A stretch of DNA of 64,000 bases, taken from NCBI GenBank assembly GCA_017557865.1, contig JAFYXW010000001.1, forward strand, positions 124,001 through 188,000. Reading direction: 5' to 3'. How positions within the stretch are numbered: position 1 is the first letter of the stretch; each line of letters opens with the position of its first letter. Position numbers and translations under genes: made by a program. This document shows positions 29,451 to 37,921 of the stretch, piece by piece. Source of the stretch: Candidatus Saccharimonadota bacterium (GTDB lineage Bacteria; Patescibacteriota; Saccharimonadia; Saccharimonadales; Saccharimonadaceae). The notes under the pieces are model-generated. The model saw only the letters and a list, made by a program, of their open reading frames with translations, did no database searches and was not told where the DNA came from.

Positions 29451-29482
29451 AAAAAATAGTCCTTTTGAAGGACTATTTTTTA
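29451..29482. terminator. Terminator between rpsP and khpA
   Basis: Stem AATAGTCCTT / AAGGACTATT (29455-29464 with 29468-29477), with A-rich and T-rich flanks on both strands. On the minus strand it ends rpsP, partly uncoupling khpA. Confidence 0.8.
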
Positions 29483-29484
29483 TT

Positions 29485-29904
29485 TTATTCAGCTGGAGTT
29501 TCTTCGGCTGGAGCTTCTTCGGCTGGAGCTTCTGCTGGAGTTTCCTCTGCAGGTGCTTCTGCTGGAGCTTCCTCAGCTGGAGCTTCTTCCTTTGGTTGGT
29601 TCTTGCGAAGCTTGTCGGCGTGCTTTGCCGCTACATTTTTAGCAGCTGGTTCTTTGTACCACTTAGGTAGTTTAACGCCATTCTTCTTTAGGACGAAAGC
29701 TACACGGCTGGATGGCTGTGCGCCATTTTTAAGATATTTCTCCACAGCCTCTTTGTCCAAAGTAAGAGCCTTGGTTGCTGGGTTGTAGTTGCCGACCTCG
29801 GCTACAACACGACCCGAAAGAGGGTGGCGCTGCGCTTCTTGGACGACTATCCGGTACGTTGGATAATGTGACCGGCCATTACGTTGCATGCGAATCGCTA
29901 GCAT
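29485..29904 (-). CDS. rpsP: Ribosomal protein S16 with Ala/Glu repeat tail
   Basis: Small-subunit protein S16: N-terminal MLAIRMQRNGRSHYPTYRIVV is replaced here by the recognisable start MLAIRMQRNGR and YRIVVQEAQR, then VEKYLKNGAQPS. The core is ~85 residues. A tail of about 45 residues consists of AEEAPAEAP-type repeats encoded by a repeated 'gctggagcttc' DNA motif (29490-29590). The tail is probably disordered. Promoter TGATATAAT at 29934-29942, RBS AAGGAG. Confidence 0.93.
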   Translation of the reverse strand: MLAIRMQRNGRSHYPTYRIVVQEAQRHPLSGRVVAEVGNYNPATKALTLDKEAVEKYLKNGAQPSSRVAFVLKKNGVKLPKWYKEPAAKNVAAKHADKLRKNQPKEEAPAEEAPAEAPAEETPAEAPAEEAPAEETPAE

Positions 29905-29950
29905 TTTTTCTCCTTAAATTATTATTTCGCACCATTATATCATAAATTAA

Positions 29951-29982
29951 AGCAAAAGAAAAGAGCCCTATTTAGAGCTCTT
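29951..29982 (-). terminator. Intrinsic terminator overlapping gene end
   Basis: Stem AAGAGCTCT / AGGGCTCTT (29974-29982 with 29961-29969) followed on the minus strand by TTCTTTTG. It includes the last codons of the 29968-30468 gene. Confidence 0.7.
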
Positions 29983-30468
29983 TCTAATTTTCCTTGTTAA
30001 GCCCTTTAATGTTTCGGGCTTTTTGTTGTTTTCGAGCCTATTCTGGCATTTATTTCTAATGCTCTCATAGTCTCGAGATTCTTTGAGATTGTGATATAGC
30101 CAGTCGCGGCTGACTGGCGCTACCTTGTATTTGGCGCAGATAGGCTCGAAGGTCATCACGGCCAGATTGACGTGTTCAGAGAGTTCATTCTCTCTGGATT
30201 TCAAATTGCCAAGACTGCCACCGAAACTCTCGTCAATTACGTGAGCGACTTTGTGCTTTGTCTCTTCATGTGTCGCATTGATGTAGAGTTTCTTTTTGCC
30301 CATATACTCTGACCAGTCATTAATGACGGTAAGAGCAGCTTTCCAATAGTCTGAGTAATCTTCCGTAGGCTCTTTGGTGCTTTTAGCGGTTTCCTGGTAA
30401 GAGCTTCCGACCCATGTTCTAGGATCGTCGTTCTCTTCGATAAAATACCCTTCTTCGAAATTCAACAT
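29968..30468 (-). CDS. Unknown 166-aa protein
   Basis: No family recognised. Soluble, charged, predicted helical, with a Trp/Tyr-rich middle (DYWKAALTVINDW) and a very basic C-terminus (LTRKIRKSSK). It overlaps the upstream partner by 7 nt, so the two are co-translated. The pair sits behind a strong TTGACT-type promoter, unlike the housekeeping genes around it. Basic tail could bind nucleic acid; that is a guess. Confidence 0.65.
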   Translation of the reverse strand: MLNFEEGYFIEENDDPRTWVGSSYQETAKSTKEPTEDYSDYWKAALTVINDWSEYMGKKKLYINATHEETKHKVAHVIDESFGGSLGNLKSRENELSEHVNLAVMTFEPICAKYKVAPVSRDWLYHNLKESRDYESIRNKCQNRLENNKKPETLKGLTRKIRKSSK

Positions 30469-30893
30469 TCATCCCCACCTCCTTTTGAATTGAGAATTGT
30501 TTGATACTTTGAATCAAGGTCCATTGGAGAATAAACTCTGCGGGAAGCAGACTTATCTTTCATTTTGTTTCTCGTAAGGTAATATTTGTACACCTTACGC
30601 CTCTCCTTTGATTCAGTAAGTTCTTTGATCAGTGTAGCTTTTCGTCCTACGCGGAGCTCGAGCTTCTTTGTGTAGCTAGCCATCTCAAAGGCGTATTCGT
30701 AAGCCGCTTCCGTTGCCCTGTCGACTAAATACGAATGAAAGAGACTGATACTCTTTTCTCGTTTTAATATCTGCTGACTGTAGGCGATGACGCCACAGGC
30801 GTCTATTAACCCGATAAAAGCCTCTACGTATTTTTCGGCATTTTTTTCGTGTTCCAATCGAATCTCTTCGCTCGTTTTAATTTTCGCTGACAT
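30462..30893 (-). CDS. Unknown 143-aa helical protein
   Basis: No family recognised. Helical and basic; two amphipathic helices, with a run YAFEMASYTKKLELRVGRKATLIKELTESKERRKVYKYY broken by charged residues. The ATG at 30893 is chosen because AAAGGGGTGG lies just upstream; a GTG nine bases earlier overlaps that site. Promoter at 30942-30970. It forms a two-gene unit with the next gene, both probably lineage-specific. Confidence 0.65.
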   Translation of the reverse strand: MSAKIKTSEEIRLEHEKNAEKYVEAFIGLIDACGVIAYSQQILKREKSISLFHSYLVDRATEAAYEYAFEMASYTKKLELRVGRKATLIKELTESKERRKVYKYYLTRNKMKDKSASRRVYSPMDLDSKYQTILNSKGGGDEC

Positions 30894-30941
30894 TTTTACC
30901 ACCCCTTTCTCTATAGATGTCAGAAAACTATGTATCTTTTA

Positions 30942-30970
30942 ATTATAGCACACTTGCATCAAAAAGTCAA
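30942..30970 (-). promoter_or_regulatory. Strong promoter for the two-gene unit
   Basis: Minus strand TTGACT (30970-30965), 17-nt spacer, TATAAT (30947-30942) with extended TG. Same class as 1105 and 1925. Confidence 0.8.
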
Positions 30971-30996
30971 GTTATTACCCCTGTTAGTAGCCGAAA

Positions 30997-31692
30997 TTAT
31001 TTGTTTTTGTAGCTTTTAATGCCTTCTCTAGCGGCGTTGGTTTGAGCTTCTTGCTTGGAGTGGCCGGTGCCGGTACCAATCAATTTGTCGTTTACGAAAA
31101 TGCCTACCGTAAAGGTTTTGTCGTGATCTGGGCCCTCTTCGTGGAGTGTCTTGTAGACAGGCGTCACGCCGTCTTCCTTTTGGGCGAGTTCCTGTACGTA
31201 TGATTTTGCGTCGCGCCAAGTCCCCTCTTCTAGGATTGCGTCAATTTTTACCAAAATATGCTTAGAGATAAAGTCTTTAGCGGCGTCGTAACCCTGGTCT
31301 AGATAAATTGCGCCAATCACCGCCTCAAAACAGTCAGCCAAAATTACATCGTGAGCTCTATCTGAACCGTGTTTTTCACCACGAGAAAGGCGAACTAAAG
31401 GCTCGTAGCCAAGTTCTTTGCCAGCGTCGCCAATACTCTCGGTGCGAACTAGAGCTGCTCTTAGAGCTGTCATAATTCCCTCAGGTTCGTCGTAATTTCG
31501 ATACAAAAAATCTGAAGAAACTAATTCGAGCACTGCATCGCCAAGGAATTCCAACCTTTCGTTATGTTCATTGGCAGATTTGTGCTCATTTACGTAGCTA
31601 CGATGTGTTAATGCCGTTACCAAGAGATTGATATCGTTAAATTCAAATCCAAGTTTTTCCTTTGCAAATTCCTGATATGGTGTCGTGTCCAT
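30997..31692 (-). CDS. rnc: Ribonuclease III
   Basis: Double-strand-specific endoribonuclease for rRNA and mRNA processing. 231 residues. Catalytic signature ERLEFLGDAVLEL near residue 45, second acidic cluster DCFEAVIGAIYLD, then a double-stranded RNA-binding domain (YVQELAQ... SKQEAQTNAAREGIK). Normal length. Its ATG follows the NUDIX gene by 12 nt; clustered with nusB and rpmF, RNA and ribosome functions. Confidence 0.96.
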   Translation of the reverse strand: MDTTPYQEFAKEKLGFEFNDINLLVTALTHRSYVNEHKSANEHNERLEFLGDAVLELVSSDFLYRNYDEPEGIMTALRAALVRTESIGDAGKELGYEPLVRLSRGEKHGSDRAHDVILADCFEAVIGAIYLDQGYDAAKDFISKHILVKIDAILEEGTWRDAKSYVQELAQKEDGVTPVYKTLHEEGPDHDKTFTVGIFVNDKLIGTGTGHSKQEAQTNAAREGIKSYKNK

Positions 31693-31704
31693 TTTGCCTC
31701 CTAT

Positions 31705-32271
31705 TTAAAATTCGCCAGCGCGAATCTTTTTCTTTGCAATTAACATTAATTTTTCTATATCTTCATATTCTATTGCTTCAAGCGCATCCGCAAACGAGAA
31801 CCACTTAATTCCCTTCATCCATTTCTCGCCAGTTGGCATTTCGCGTTCATCCAAAGCTTGTACTAGATAGATTTGTGTAGTCATCAGCACTAATTTGTCG
31901 GCGCGGCGGTATTTAAAATGAATCTTGCCGAGCCATGTTAGCACGCTAAAATTCCTAAGGCCAGTTTCCTCTTCGATCTCGCGGCGTGCCGTCATTTTGG
32001 CGGTTTCGCCCGGTTCGATATGGCCTTTTGGAATAGTCCAACGCTCTTTGGAGTCCTGGATAAGCAGGATCTCGATATCTTTTTTATCGTGAGTCAAGCG
32101 AAAAATAATCCCACCAGAAGTCGGCTCACGCACAATCTCTTGAATCGCGGTTTTCTTGCGAAACACCGCTGAAGTGATCTTTTTAAGCGGAGATTCCTTA
32201 ATTCTTTCCGTCGGTAGCGCTTCCGGCACCTTCAGCGTTCTCTTCGCTGTCGGCTCCCCCACTCTTGACAT
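31705..32271 (-). CDS. NUDIX hydrolase
   Basis: Hydrolyses a nucleoside diphosphate linked to another group. The NUDIX box is [23 protein letters not shown], preceded by WTIPKG, as in diadenosine-polyphosphate or MutT-like members. The start is uncertain: ATG at 32271 has AAGGA close by, but the frame is open to 32406, and every plausible start lies inside nusB. The N-terminal ~50 residues are basic and low complexity, read from the +1 frame of nusB's tail. Confidence 0.8.
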   Translation of the reverse strand: MSRVGEPTAKRTLKVPEALPTERIKESPLKKITSAVFRKKTAIQEIVREPTSGGIIFRLTHDKKDIEILLIQDSKERWTIPKGHIEPGETAKMTARREIEEETGLRNFSVLTWLGKIHFKYRRADKLVLMTTQIYLVQALDEREMPTGEKWMKGIKWFSFADALEAIEYEDIEKLMLIAKKKIRAGEF

Positions 32272-32755
32272 CGTCCTTCTTGGATGCGTCACCGGTCTGA
32301 TGTTTTGGTTCATTTTCTTCTTCTTTAATTCCGAGTTCGCGATAAGCGGTGCCAAGTACGCCGTTGATAAACTTCGACGAATTATCTGATCCGAACGCTT
32401 TCGCAAGCTCTACAGCTTCGTTTATAGCCACTTTCGGTGGGATTTTATCCCGACATTCCGAAAGCTCGTATAGCCCCATCCTCAGGACGTTACGATCGAT
32501 TGCCGCAATTGAACTAATTGGCCACTCTGGTGCCATTGGCTGCAAAGCTTTGTCTAGAGTTTCAAAATTCTCAGACACTTTGTGTGCTAAATTATAGACG
32601 AACTCGGTGTCGCCGAGCGCCTTTTCGTATGGTTCAATGTTTTTGGCAATAATCACGTCTAGCTCGACTTCTGGGTCTGATGCGAGGGTCCTAAGCTCGT
32701 ACTCATACAAGCTTTGCAAGACAATAACTCTACCTAAATGTCGATTACTAGCCAT
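32198..32755 (-). CDS. nusB: Transcription antitermination factor NusB, with tail
   Basis: RNA-binding antitermination factor for rRNA transcription. NusB core of ~140 residues: [14 protein letters not shown] at the start, [20 protein letters not shown], and [27 protein letters not shown] near the end; about 45 acidic low-complexity residues follow. That tail overlaps the NUDIX frame. It starts 3 nt after rpmF's stop. Confidence 0.92.
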   Translation of the reverse strand: MASNRHLGRVIVLQSLYEYELRTLASDPEVELDVIIAKNIEPYEKALGDTEFVYNLAHKVSENFETLDKALQPMAPEWPISSIAAIDRNVLRMGLYELSECRDKIPPKVAINEAVELAKAFGSDNSSKFINGVLGTAYRELGIKEEENEPKHQTGDASKKDDVKSGGADSEENAEGAGSATDGKN

Positions 32756-32758
32756 AAT

Positions 32759-32929
32759 TTAAGCTTCTTTTTTCTTAATAGTTTTTACTTTAAGGTTTGG
32801 GGTCTTCTTTTTAGTTTCGAAGGCCTTAACTGGTGATGTTTTGTTAACAGTGCGGGCAAGCGCCAAGCGGATATGACTGCGGCGAAGGCCGGTCTTTCTT
32901 GGGCTGCTTTGTTTTTTAGGTTCAGGCAT
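32759..32929 (-). CDS. rpmF: Ribosomal protein L32 without zinc ribbon
   Basis: 56 residues, starting MPEPKKQSSPRKTGLRRSHI. The basic N-terminus with PK(K/R)...RR(S/A)H is the L32 hallmark. In zinc-type L32 the C-terminal half carries CPxCG and CxxCG; here it has no Cys and is simply Lys/Thr-rich. RBS AAAGGAG before the ATG at 32929, stop at 32759-32761. It leads the unit rpmF-nusB-NUDIX-rnc. L32 identity is likely but rests on a short N-terminal pattern. Confidence 0.78.
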   Translation of the reverse strand: MPEPKKQSSPRKTGLRRSHIRLALARTVNKTSPVKAFETKKKTPNLKVKTIKKKEA

Positions 32930-32974
32930 TTTGCTCCTTTAATAATATCTAATTTGGTCTATAATACCACTAAA

Positions 32975-33175
32975 TTATAAGTTTTTCAAGGCTTTCTTAA
33001 TGGCCGGGCGATCAAAACCGATAATGCGTTCGCCATTAATCTCTGTTACTGGCACGGTGGCGATATCTGCCTCTTTGGTCGCGTCGAGCTCTTGGTACTC
33101 TACGCCAAGCTCATCTAGCCAATCCATTAATGCGTGGCAATAAATGCAAGTTGAGGTGGTATAAACTTTTATCAT
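32975..33175 (-). CDS. Glutaredoxin-like protein
   Basis: 66 residues, thioredoxin fold of the NrdH/glutaredoxin type: active site TSTCIYCHAL, cis-Pro TVPVTEING, then RPAIKKAL. Reduces disulfides, possibly for ribonucleotide reductase, which is not in this window. It overlaps the upstream methylase by 4 nt, so it belongs to the leuS operon. Confidence 0.88.
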   Translation of the reverse strand: MIKVYTTSTCIYCHALMDWLDELGVEYQELDATKEADIATVPVTEINGERIIGFDRPAIKKALKNL

Positions 33176-33678
33176 AAACTCATTATACCATACATCGCAA
33201 TACCGGCAGCAACAGAGACATTAAAGCTCTCCTTTTGTCCGCGCATTGGAATTTCTACAAACAGGTCGATTATATCATACAGTGAATTATCAATGCCATT
33301 TACTTCTTCACCTAATACCAGAACAATTTTATCTGTAATTTTATTTTTTAGCTCAGAGCCGTTTAGTTTAAAAATGCGGTCGGTTTCAATATTATTTTCT
33401 AGTCCGACTACTTGCCAACCTTGGGACTTTAGCTCAAAAAGCTTGTTTTTTATATCATCGCATGCATAAATATCTAGCATTTCTTCTGCACCAAGCGCAG
33501 TTTTGTGAATTTCGCGGTCTAATTTATCGCGTAGATGTGGCAATAAATTGGCGTCGTGTACCCTAGGCGTGTAACCAGATAAGATTACTTTTTCTGCGCC
33601 AAAACCCTCCGCCGAACGCAAAATTGCGCCCACGTTATAACACGAACGAATGTTATCTAGGACGAGGATCAGTTTCAT
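33172..33678 (-). CDS. TrmH/SpoU-family RNA methyltransferase
   Basis: SAM-dependent 2'-O-methylase with a trefoil knot. 168 residues, the short form without an N-terminal RNA-binding domain. Motifs: N-terminal NIRSCYNVGAILRSAEGFG, then VLGEEVNGID and IPMRGQKESFNVSVAAGIAMY. Target (tRNA wobble 34 or rRNA) cannot be told. It starts one base after leuS ends. Confidence 0.9.
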   Translation of the reverse strand: MKLILVLDNIRSCYNVGAILRSAEGFGAEKVILSGYTPRVHDANLLPHLRDKLDREIHKTALGAEEMLDIYACDDIKNKLFELKSQGWQVVGLENNIETDRIFKLNGSELKNKITDKIVLVLGEEVNGIDNSLYDIIDLFVEIPMRGQKESFNVSVAAGIAMYGIMSL

Positions 33679-33679
33679 T

Positions 33680-35932
33680 TTAGACTACGATATTTAAGAT
33701 TTTGGCTTTTGGTACGAAGATGGTCTTTTTCACGCCATTCTCGGTAAACTTCTTGATTTTGTCGTCCGCTAGAGCCATGTCGATAACTTTTTGCTCATCT
33801 TCTAGATCATCTTTGTCTACAGTGAGTTTAGCGCGAAGCTTGCCATTAACTTGAACTACCACTTCTACGGTATCACTAGTAAGGTATTTTTCGTCCCATT
33901 TTGGCCATTCGTCATCTGCGTCTAGTTTCTCGAGCATTTCAGAAGCTAGGTGTGGCGCAAATGGCTTGAGTAACTTAGAAAGCACGACTAAGTCTTCTTT
34001 TCCTGCACCAACTTTGTAGAGCTCGTTTACAAACTCCATCAGTGCCGCTACCGCCGTGTTGAAATTTTGGTGATAGATATCGTCTGTTACTTTCTTGATA
34101 GTTTTATTGCGAATTACGACGTTGTCTGCATCTTTTATGTCGCCAAGTAGGTTGTAGCAGCGGTTAAGGAAACGGTAAACGCCACCAACCGAGCGCGGAT
34201 CCCAGGCCGCATCGAGCTCTACTGGGCCAATAAACATTTCATAGGTGCGAAGTGTATCGGCGCCATAACCGTCATTGATTACGTCTAGAGGGTCGATTAC
34301 ATTACCCTTGGATTTGCTCATCTTTTTGCCGTCTGGGGCATTGATGTAACCATGATAGATTAATTTCTTCACTGGTTCACGGAATGGCAAGAAACCTTCG
34401 TCGGCAAAGAACTTACACCAGAAACGAATGTAAAGTAAGTGCGCTACGGCATGGTCGGCACCTACGTAAACATCAGTTGGTGCCCAATATTTGATTGCAT
34501 CTTGGTCCCAGGCTGCCTTGTCGTCGTGCGGCGATGCGTAACGCCAAAGATACCAGCTCGAGCAGGCGTAGCCATCCAAGGTATCGGTTTCCCTCGTCAT
34601 TTCTTCACCATCGATCGTGACTTTAAGCCAATCTTTAGCCTTGGCGAGTGCCGAACGGCCAGTATGATCTGGCTTGTAGTCCTCTACTTCAGGGATAATT
34701 ACTGGGAGTTGATCTTCTGGAATTGCGTGCGGATTGCCATCCTTGTCATAAGCAATTGGAATTGGGCAGCCCCAGTAACGCTGACGTGAAATTAGCCAGT
34801 CGCGCATCTTGTAGGTAGTCTTTGGTGTGCCAAATTTGCCGAATTCACAAAGCTCGGCTTCCACAATTGGTAAATCGAATTTTTCAGCAAACTCACGGTC
34901 ACGATCATCGTAAGCTGGTACCGCCATGATTGCACCTGTACCGTAGCCAGCAAGCACATAATCTGCCACATACACTGGGATTTTTTCTTTGGTAGCAGGA
35001 TTAATCGCATAGGCACCGGTAAATACGCCAGTCTTTTCTTTGTTTTCCTGACGTTCGATTTCAGATTTTTTGAGCGCTGCGTCCTTATAGGCTAGCACCG
35101 CTTCACGCGTGTCGTCGTTCACCAGGTTAGTTAAGCCTGGGTATTCTGGTGCTACCACTAGGAAAGTCGCCCCATAAATCGTGTCTGGACGCGTGGTAAA
35201 GACGGTAATTTTTGGCGCGCCTCCTTCGACCTCAAAATCTACTTCGGCACCAGTACTTTTACCGATCCAGTTTTTCTGCATGGTCTTAATCTTGTCCGGC
35301 CAATCGAGAGCGTCGATTTCGTCTAGCAATTCATCGGCATATTCAGTGATCTTAAAGAACCACTGTTTCATTTTTTTCTTCTCGACTTCGTGGCCGCAGC
35401 GCCAACACTTGCCGTTTTCTACTTGCTCGTTTGCAAGCACGGTTTGGTCTTCTGGACACCACCATTGATAGGACTCTTTTTGATAAGCTAAGCCTTTTTT
35501 AAATAGTTGCAAGAAGCACCACTGAGTCCACTTGTAGTATTCCGGAGAAGAAGTATTGATCTCGCGGCTCCAATCAATCGCATAACCTAGTCTCTTGGCT
35601 TGCTTGCGGAAATTATCAATATTAGTTTTGGTGATATCTTGTGGTGCGGTACCGGTCTTGATAGCATAGTTTTCGGCTGGGAGACCAAAAGTATCATATC
35701 CAAACGGGCGCATTACGTTAAAGCCTTGTTGACGATAGAACCTCGTAAGTACATCAACAATGGTAAAATTACGCACATGCCCAACATGGAGCCCCGCCCC
35801 AGACGGATACGGGAACATTTCTGCCAAGTACATTTTACGCTCGCCAGGTTTCTCGGTAACCTTAAAAGCCTCGGTTTCTTCCCAAATTTTTTGCCATTTT
35901 TCTTCTATTTTTAGAGGTTCATATCTTTCCAT
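33680..35932 (-). CDS. leuS: Leucyl-tRNA synthetase
   Basis: Class I synthetase, 750 residues, shorter than usual (about 800-870). MFPYPSGAGLHVGHVRNF (HIGH region), zinc-domain Cys retained (WWCPEDQ...CWRCG), editing domain TTRPDTIYGATF and AVPAYDDRDREFA, RDWLISRQRYWG, KMSKS. The segment between the editing domain and RDWLISRQ is compacted. ATG at 35932 lies seven bases after TGGTATAAT (35940-35948), so the mRNA is leaderless; frames starting upstream overlap the promoter. Confidence 0.96.
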   Translation of the reverse strand: MERYEPLKIEEKWQKIWEETEAFKVTEKPGERKMYLAEMFPYPSGAGLHVGHVRNFTIVDVLTRFYRQQGFNVMRPFGYDTFGLPAENYAIKTGTAPQDITKTNIDNFRKQAKRLGYAIDWSREINTSSPEYYKWTQWCFLQLFKKGLAYQKESYQWWCPEDQTVLANEQVENGKCWRCGHEVEKKKMKQWFFKITEYADELLDEIDALDWPDKIKTMQKNWIGKSTGAEVDFEVEGGAPKITVFTTRPDTIYGATFLVVAPEYPGLTNLVNDDTREAVLAYKDAALKKSEIERQENKEKTGVFTGAYAINPATKEKIPVYVADYVLAGYGTGAIMAVPAYDDRDREFAEKFDLPIVEAELCEFGKFGTPKTTYKMRDWLISRQRYWGCPIPIAYDKDGNPHAIPEDQLPVIIPEVEDYKPDHTGRSALAKAKDWLKVTIDGEEMTRETDTLDGYACSSWYLWRYASPHDDKAAWDQDAIKYWAPTDVYVGADHAVAHLLYIRFWCKFFADEGFLPFREPVKKLIYHGYINAPDGKKMSKSKGNVIDPLDVINDGYGADTLRTYEMFIGPVELDAAWDPRSVGGVYRFLNRCYNLLGDIKDADNVVIRNKTIKKVTDDIYHQNFNTAVAALMEFVNELYKVGAGKEDLVVLSKLLKPFAPHLASEMLEKLDADDEWPKWDEKYLTSDTVEVVVQVNGKLRAKLTVDKDDLEDEQKVIDMALADDKIKKFTENGVKKTIFVPKAKILNIVV

Positions 35933-35939
35933 GGGATTT

Positions 35940-35948
35940 ATTATACCA
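35940..35948 (-). promoter_or_regulatory. Extended -10 promoter of leuS
   Basis: TGGTATAAT on the minus strand ending 7 nt before the leuS ATG, directly after the T-run of the upstream terminator. Confidence 0.75.
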
Positions 35949-35950
35949 TA

Positions 35951-35981
35951 AAAAAGCCCACTTGTCTCCAAGCGGGCTTTT
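35951..35981 (-). terminator. Intrinsic terminator
   Basis: A 12-bp stem AAAGCCCGCTTG / CAAGTGGGCTTT with loop GAGA, then TTTTTAT on the minus strand; closes the 35990-36475 gene. Confidence 0.88.
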
Positions 35982-35989
35982 GACTGGGA

Positions 35990-36475
35990 CTAATCATCGC
36001 CGAAGGCGTAATATACTACATATTTGGTTTCTCTTTTTGTTCCTTTATCGTAGAAACATTTCCAAACTTTCTTTTCCGTAGTTCTTACGTCTCGGATTTC
36101 TAGGAAAGGTTCTTCGGCATATTCTATAATATAATTATCTAAGAACATACCCTCTTCCTGGCCTAAGTTGTTATAAAAAGTGACAAATACGCCATTGGCG
36201 CATTGCCTGTATTGTATTATGTCATAGTCTTCTTGATTGACAATGGTTTCGGCGACCTCTACTCTTTTTGATTCATCAGCGAATCTTGCAACGAAAATGA
36301 ACGACGAAACAAATCCTGCTATAGCAATAATTGCCAGCAGCATTCTTACAATTGTTCCACGGGTTATTCTGTTGCCTTCTTCATCAAAATAGGCATATTG
36401 GCGCAGAACAAAATATAACAAATAAATAAGGCACGCCAGCGCAACTGCTGCAGCTAAAACGACGGCATTAATCAT
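35990..36475 (-). CDS. Membrane protein, unknown
   Basis: No family recognised. 161 residues, two hydrophobic segments (about 4-25 and 43-65) with a charged loop, then a soluble beta-rich domain (YDIIQYRQCANGVFVTFYNN). Preceded by GAGAGG near the ATG. Monocistronic: TTGACA-17-TATAAT promoter at 36539-36567 and its own terminator. The leader contains the TTAACAATT-type motif (36513-36524) seen before other lineage-specific genes. Confidence 0.7.
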   Translation of the reverse strand: MINAVVLAAAVALACLIYLLYFVLRQYAYFDEEGNRITRGTIVRMLLAIIAIAGFVSSFIFVARFADESKRVEVAETIVNQEDYDIIQYRQCANGVFVTFYNNLGQEEGMFLDNYIIEYAEEPFLEIRDVRTTEKKVWKCFYDKGTKRETKYVVYYAFGDD

Positions 36476-36538
36476 TTTTCCTACCTCTCTTTCTTCTAGT
36501 CCGAAATCAAAAAATTGTTAAAGTAGCCCCATTTCTTT

Positions 36539-36567
36539 ATTATACTACTAATTCTTATTTTTGTCAA
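36539..36567 (-). promoter_or_regulatory. Consensus promoter of 35990-36475
   Basis: Minus strand TTGACA (36567-36562), 17 nt, TATAAT (36544-36539). Full consensus hexamers. Confidence 0.85.
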
Positions 36568-36580
36568 GAGTGAGGCCAGA

Positions 36581-37921
36581 TTAGGCCAGATATTCCCAGA
36601 TAGCGCCGTCAAGAGTGTCGCGTACGGTAATCCCCATGGCAGTTAGCTCACCACGGATACGATCTGACTTCTCGAAATCTTTAATCGCTCTAGCATAAGC
36701 CCGCTCTTCGATTAGTTCCGTGGTCTTTTTATCGATATTTGGCGAATCGGCAACCAAATTTAGGCCAAATAGTTCATCTATCTTCTTCCAATCATCAAGC
36801 GACAACTCCGAATTATCAATAATTGCAAATGCTTCGGCCGAATTCAAATTGTTGTTTACGGCCTCAAGAATCTTGTCGAACGCACCGGTGGAACTAATTT
36901 CCTTCTGGTAGCAAAGCGCAATGCGGTTGCGCCAATTTAAACGGCGTGTCCTAGCTGCTTCTAGGCTATCAAAAGTAAAGTTTCTTGTACCCTGATAGTG
37001 GCCTTGCAGAATCCAGAGCTTAAAGTCCATAGGATCAAAACCGCGTTCAGCTAGCTCGGCAATCGTGTAGGTATTGCCAAGAGATTTTGAAACCCGCTCG
37101 CCGTCAATCGTAATAAAATTACAGTGCAACCAGTATTTGGCCAGTTCGCGGCCAGAAATCGCATAAGTTTGTGCGATCTCATTGGTGTGGTGCACCGGAA
37201 TGTGGTCGATGCCACCAGTGTGAATGTCGATCGGCTCGCCGAGCTCTTTGTCTATAATGGTAGAACACTCTAGGTGCCAACCTGGGTAGCCTGGTCGGCC
37301 CAAATAATCCCAGCGCATCTCGTGTTTTTCGCCTGGTTGGATAAACTTCCAAACCGCGAAATCCGCCGCATTTCGTTTTTCGTCCGAAAACTCTACTCTG
37401 GCACCAGCCTTCAAACCTTCTAGGTCTAGATTGGCAAAATCGGCATAGCCAGCGAATTTGGAAGTATCATAGTATACCCCGTCAGTAGTTTCATAAGTAA
37501 AGCCATTTTTGGTCATAGCATCAACAGCGGCTTTGTCCTCTTCGACGTAATCTGTGGCTCTAGCTAGCACCTCTGGCTCAACTAGGTTAAGCAGATGAAA
37601 ATCTTTCATATAGGCGTCGATGTACATCTCGGCTACCTCAAAGGCCGATTTGCCCTCGCGGCGGGCGCCTTTTTCGAGTTTATCTTCGCCGCTATCACCG
37701 TCTGAAGTTAAATGCCCAACATCAGTAAAGTTTAGCACGCGCTTAACTTTGTAACCGTCCATTTTTAGTGCGCGGACCAGGAGATCCCAATAAATATACG
37801 AAGCAAAATTACCAATATGTGCGTAGTTGTAAACCGTCGGTCCACAAGTGTATATCTTTACTGCATCGCCAAGCGGTTTAAAATCTTCAACTTTATGGCT
37901 CAAAGTATTATACAGTTTCAT
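36581..37921 (-). CDS. cysS: Cysteinyl-tRNA synthetase
   Basis: Class I synthetase charging tRNA-Cys. 446 residues. Zinc-binding Cys in YTCGPTVYN, HIGN motif, WHLECS and HHTNE (remaining zinc ligands, all present), and VSKSLGN in place of KMSKS. It overlaps the alpha/beta-hydrolase gene upstream by 14 nt, in an operon with a DHH phosphoesterase. Confidence 0.96.
   Translation of the reverse strand: MKLYNTLSHKVEDFKPLGDAVKIYTCGPTVYNYAHIGNFASYIYWDLLVRALKMDGYKVKRVLNFTDVGHLTSDGDSGEDKLEKGARREGKSAFEVAEMYIDAYMKDFHLLNLVEPEVLARATDYVEEDKAAVDAMTKNGFTYETTDGVYYDTSKFAGYADFANLDLEGLKAGARVEFSDEKRNAADFAVWKFIQPGEKHEMRWDYLGRPGYPGWHLECSTIIDKELGEPIDIHTGGIDHIPVHHTNEIAQTYAISGRELAKYWLHCNFITIDGERVSKSLGNTYTIAELAERGFDPMDFKLWILQGHYQGTRNFTFDSLEAARTRRLNWRNRIALCYQKEISSTGAFDKILEAVNNNLNSAEAFAIIDNSELSLDDWKKIDELFGLNLVADSPNIDKKTTELIEERAYARAIKDFEKSDRIRGELTAMGITVRDTLDGAIWEYLA

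Noticed and set aside
35933-35971. Longer N-terminus for leuS
   Set aside because: The extra codons cross the -10 and the terminator; the family N-terminus begins at MERYEP.
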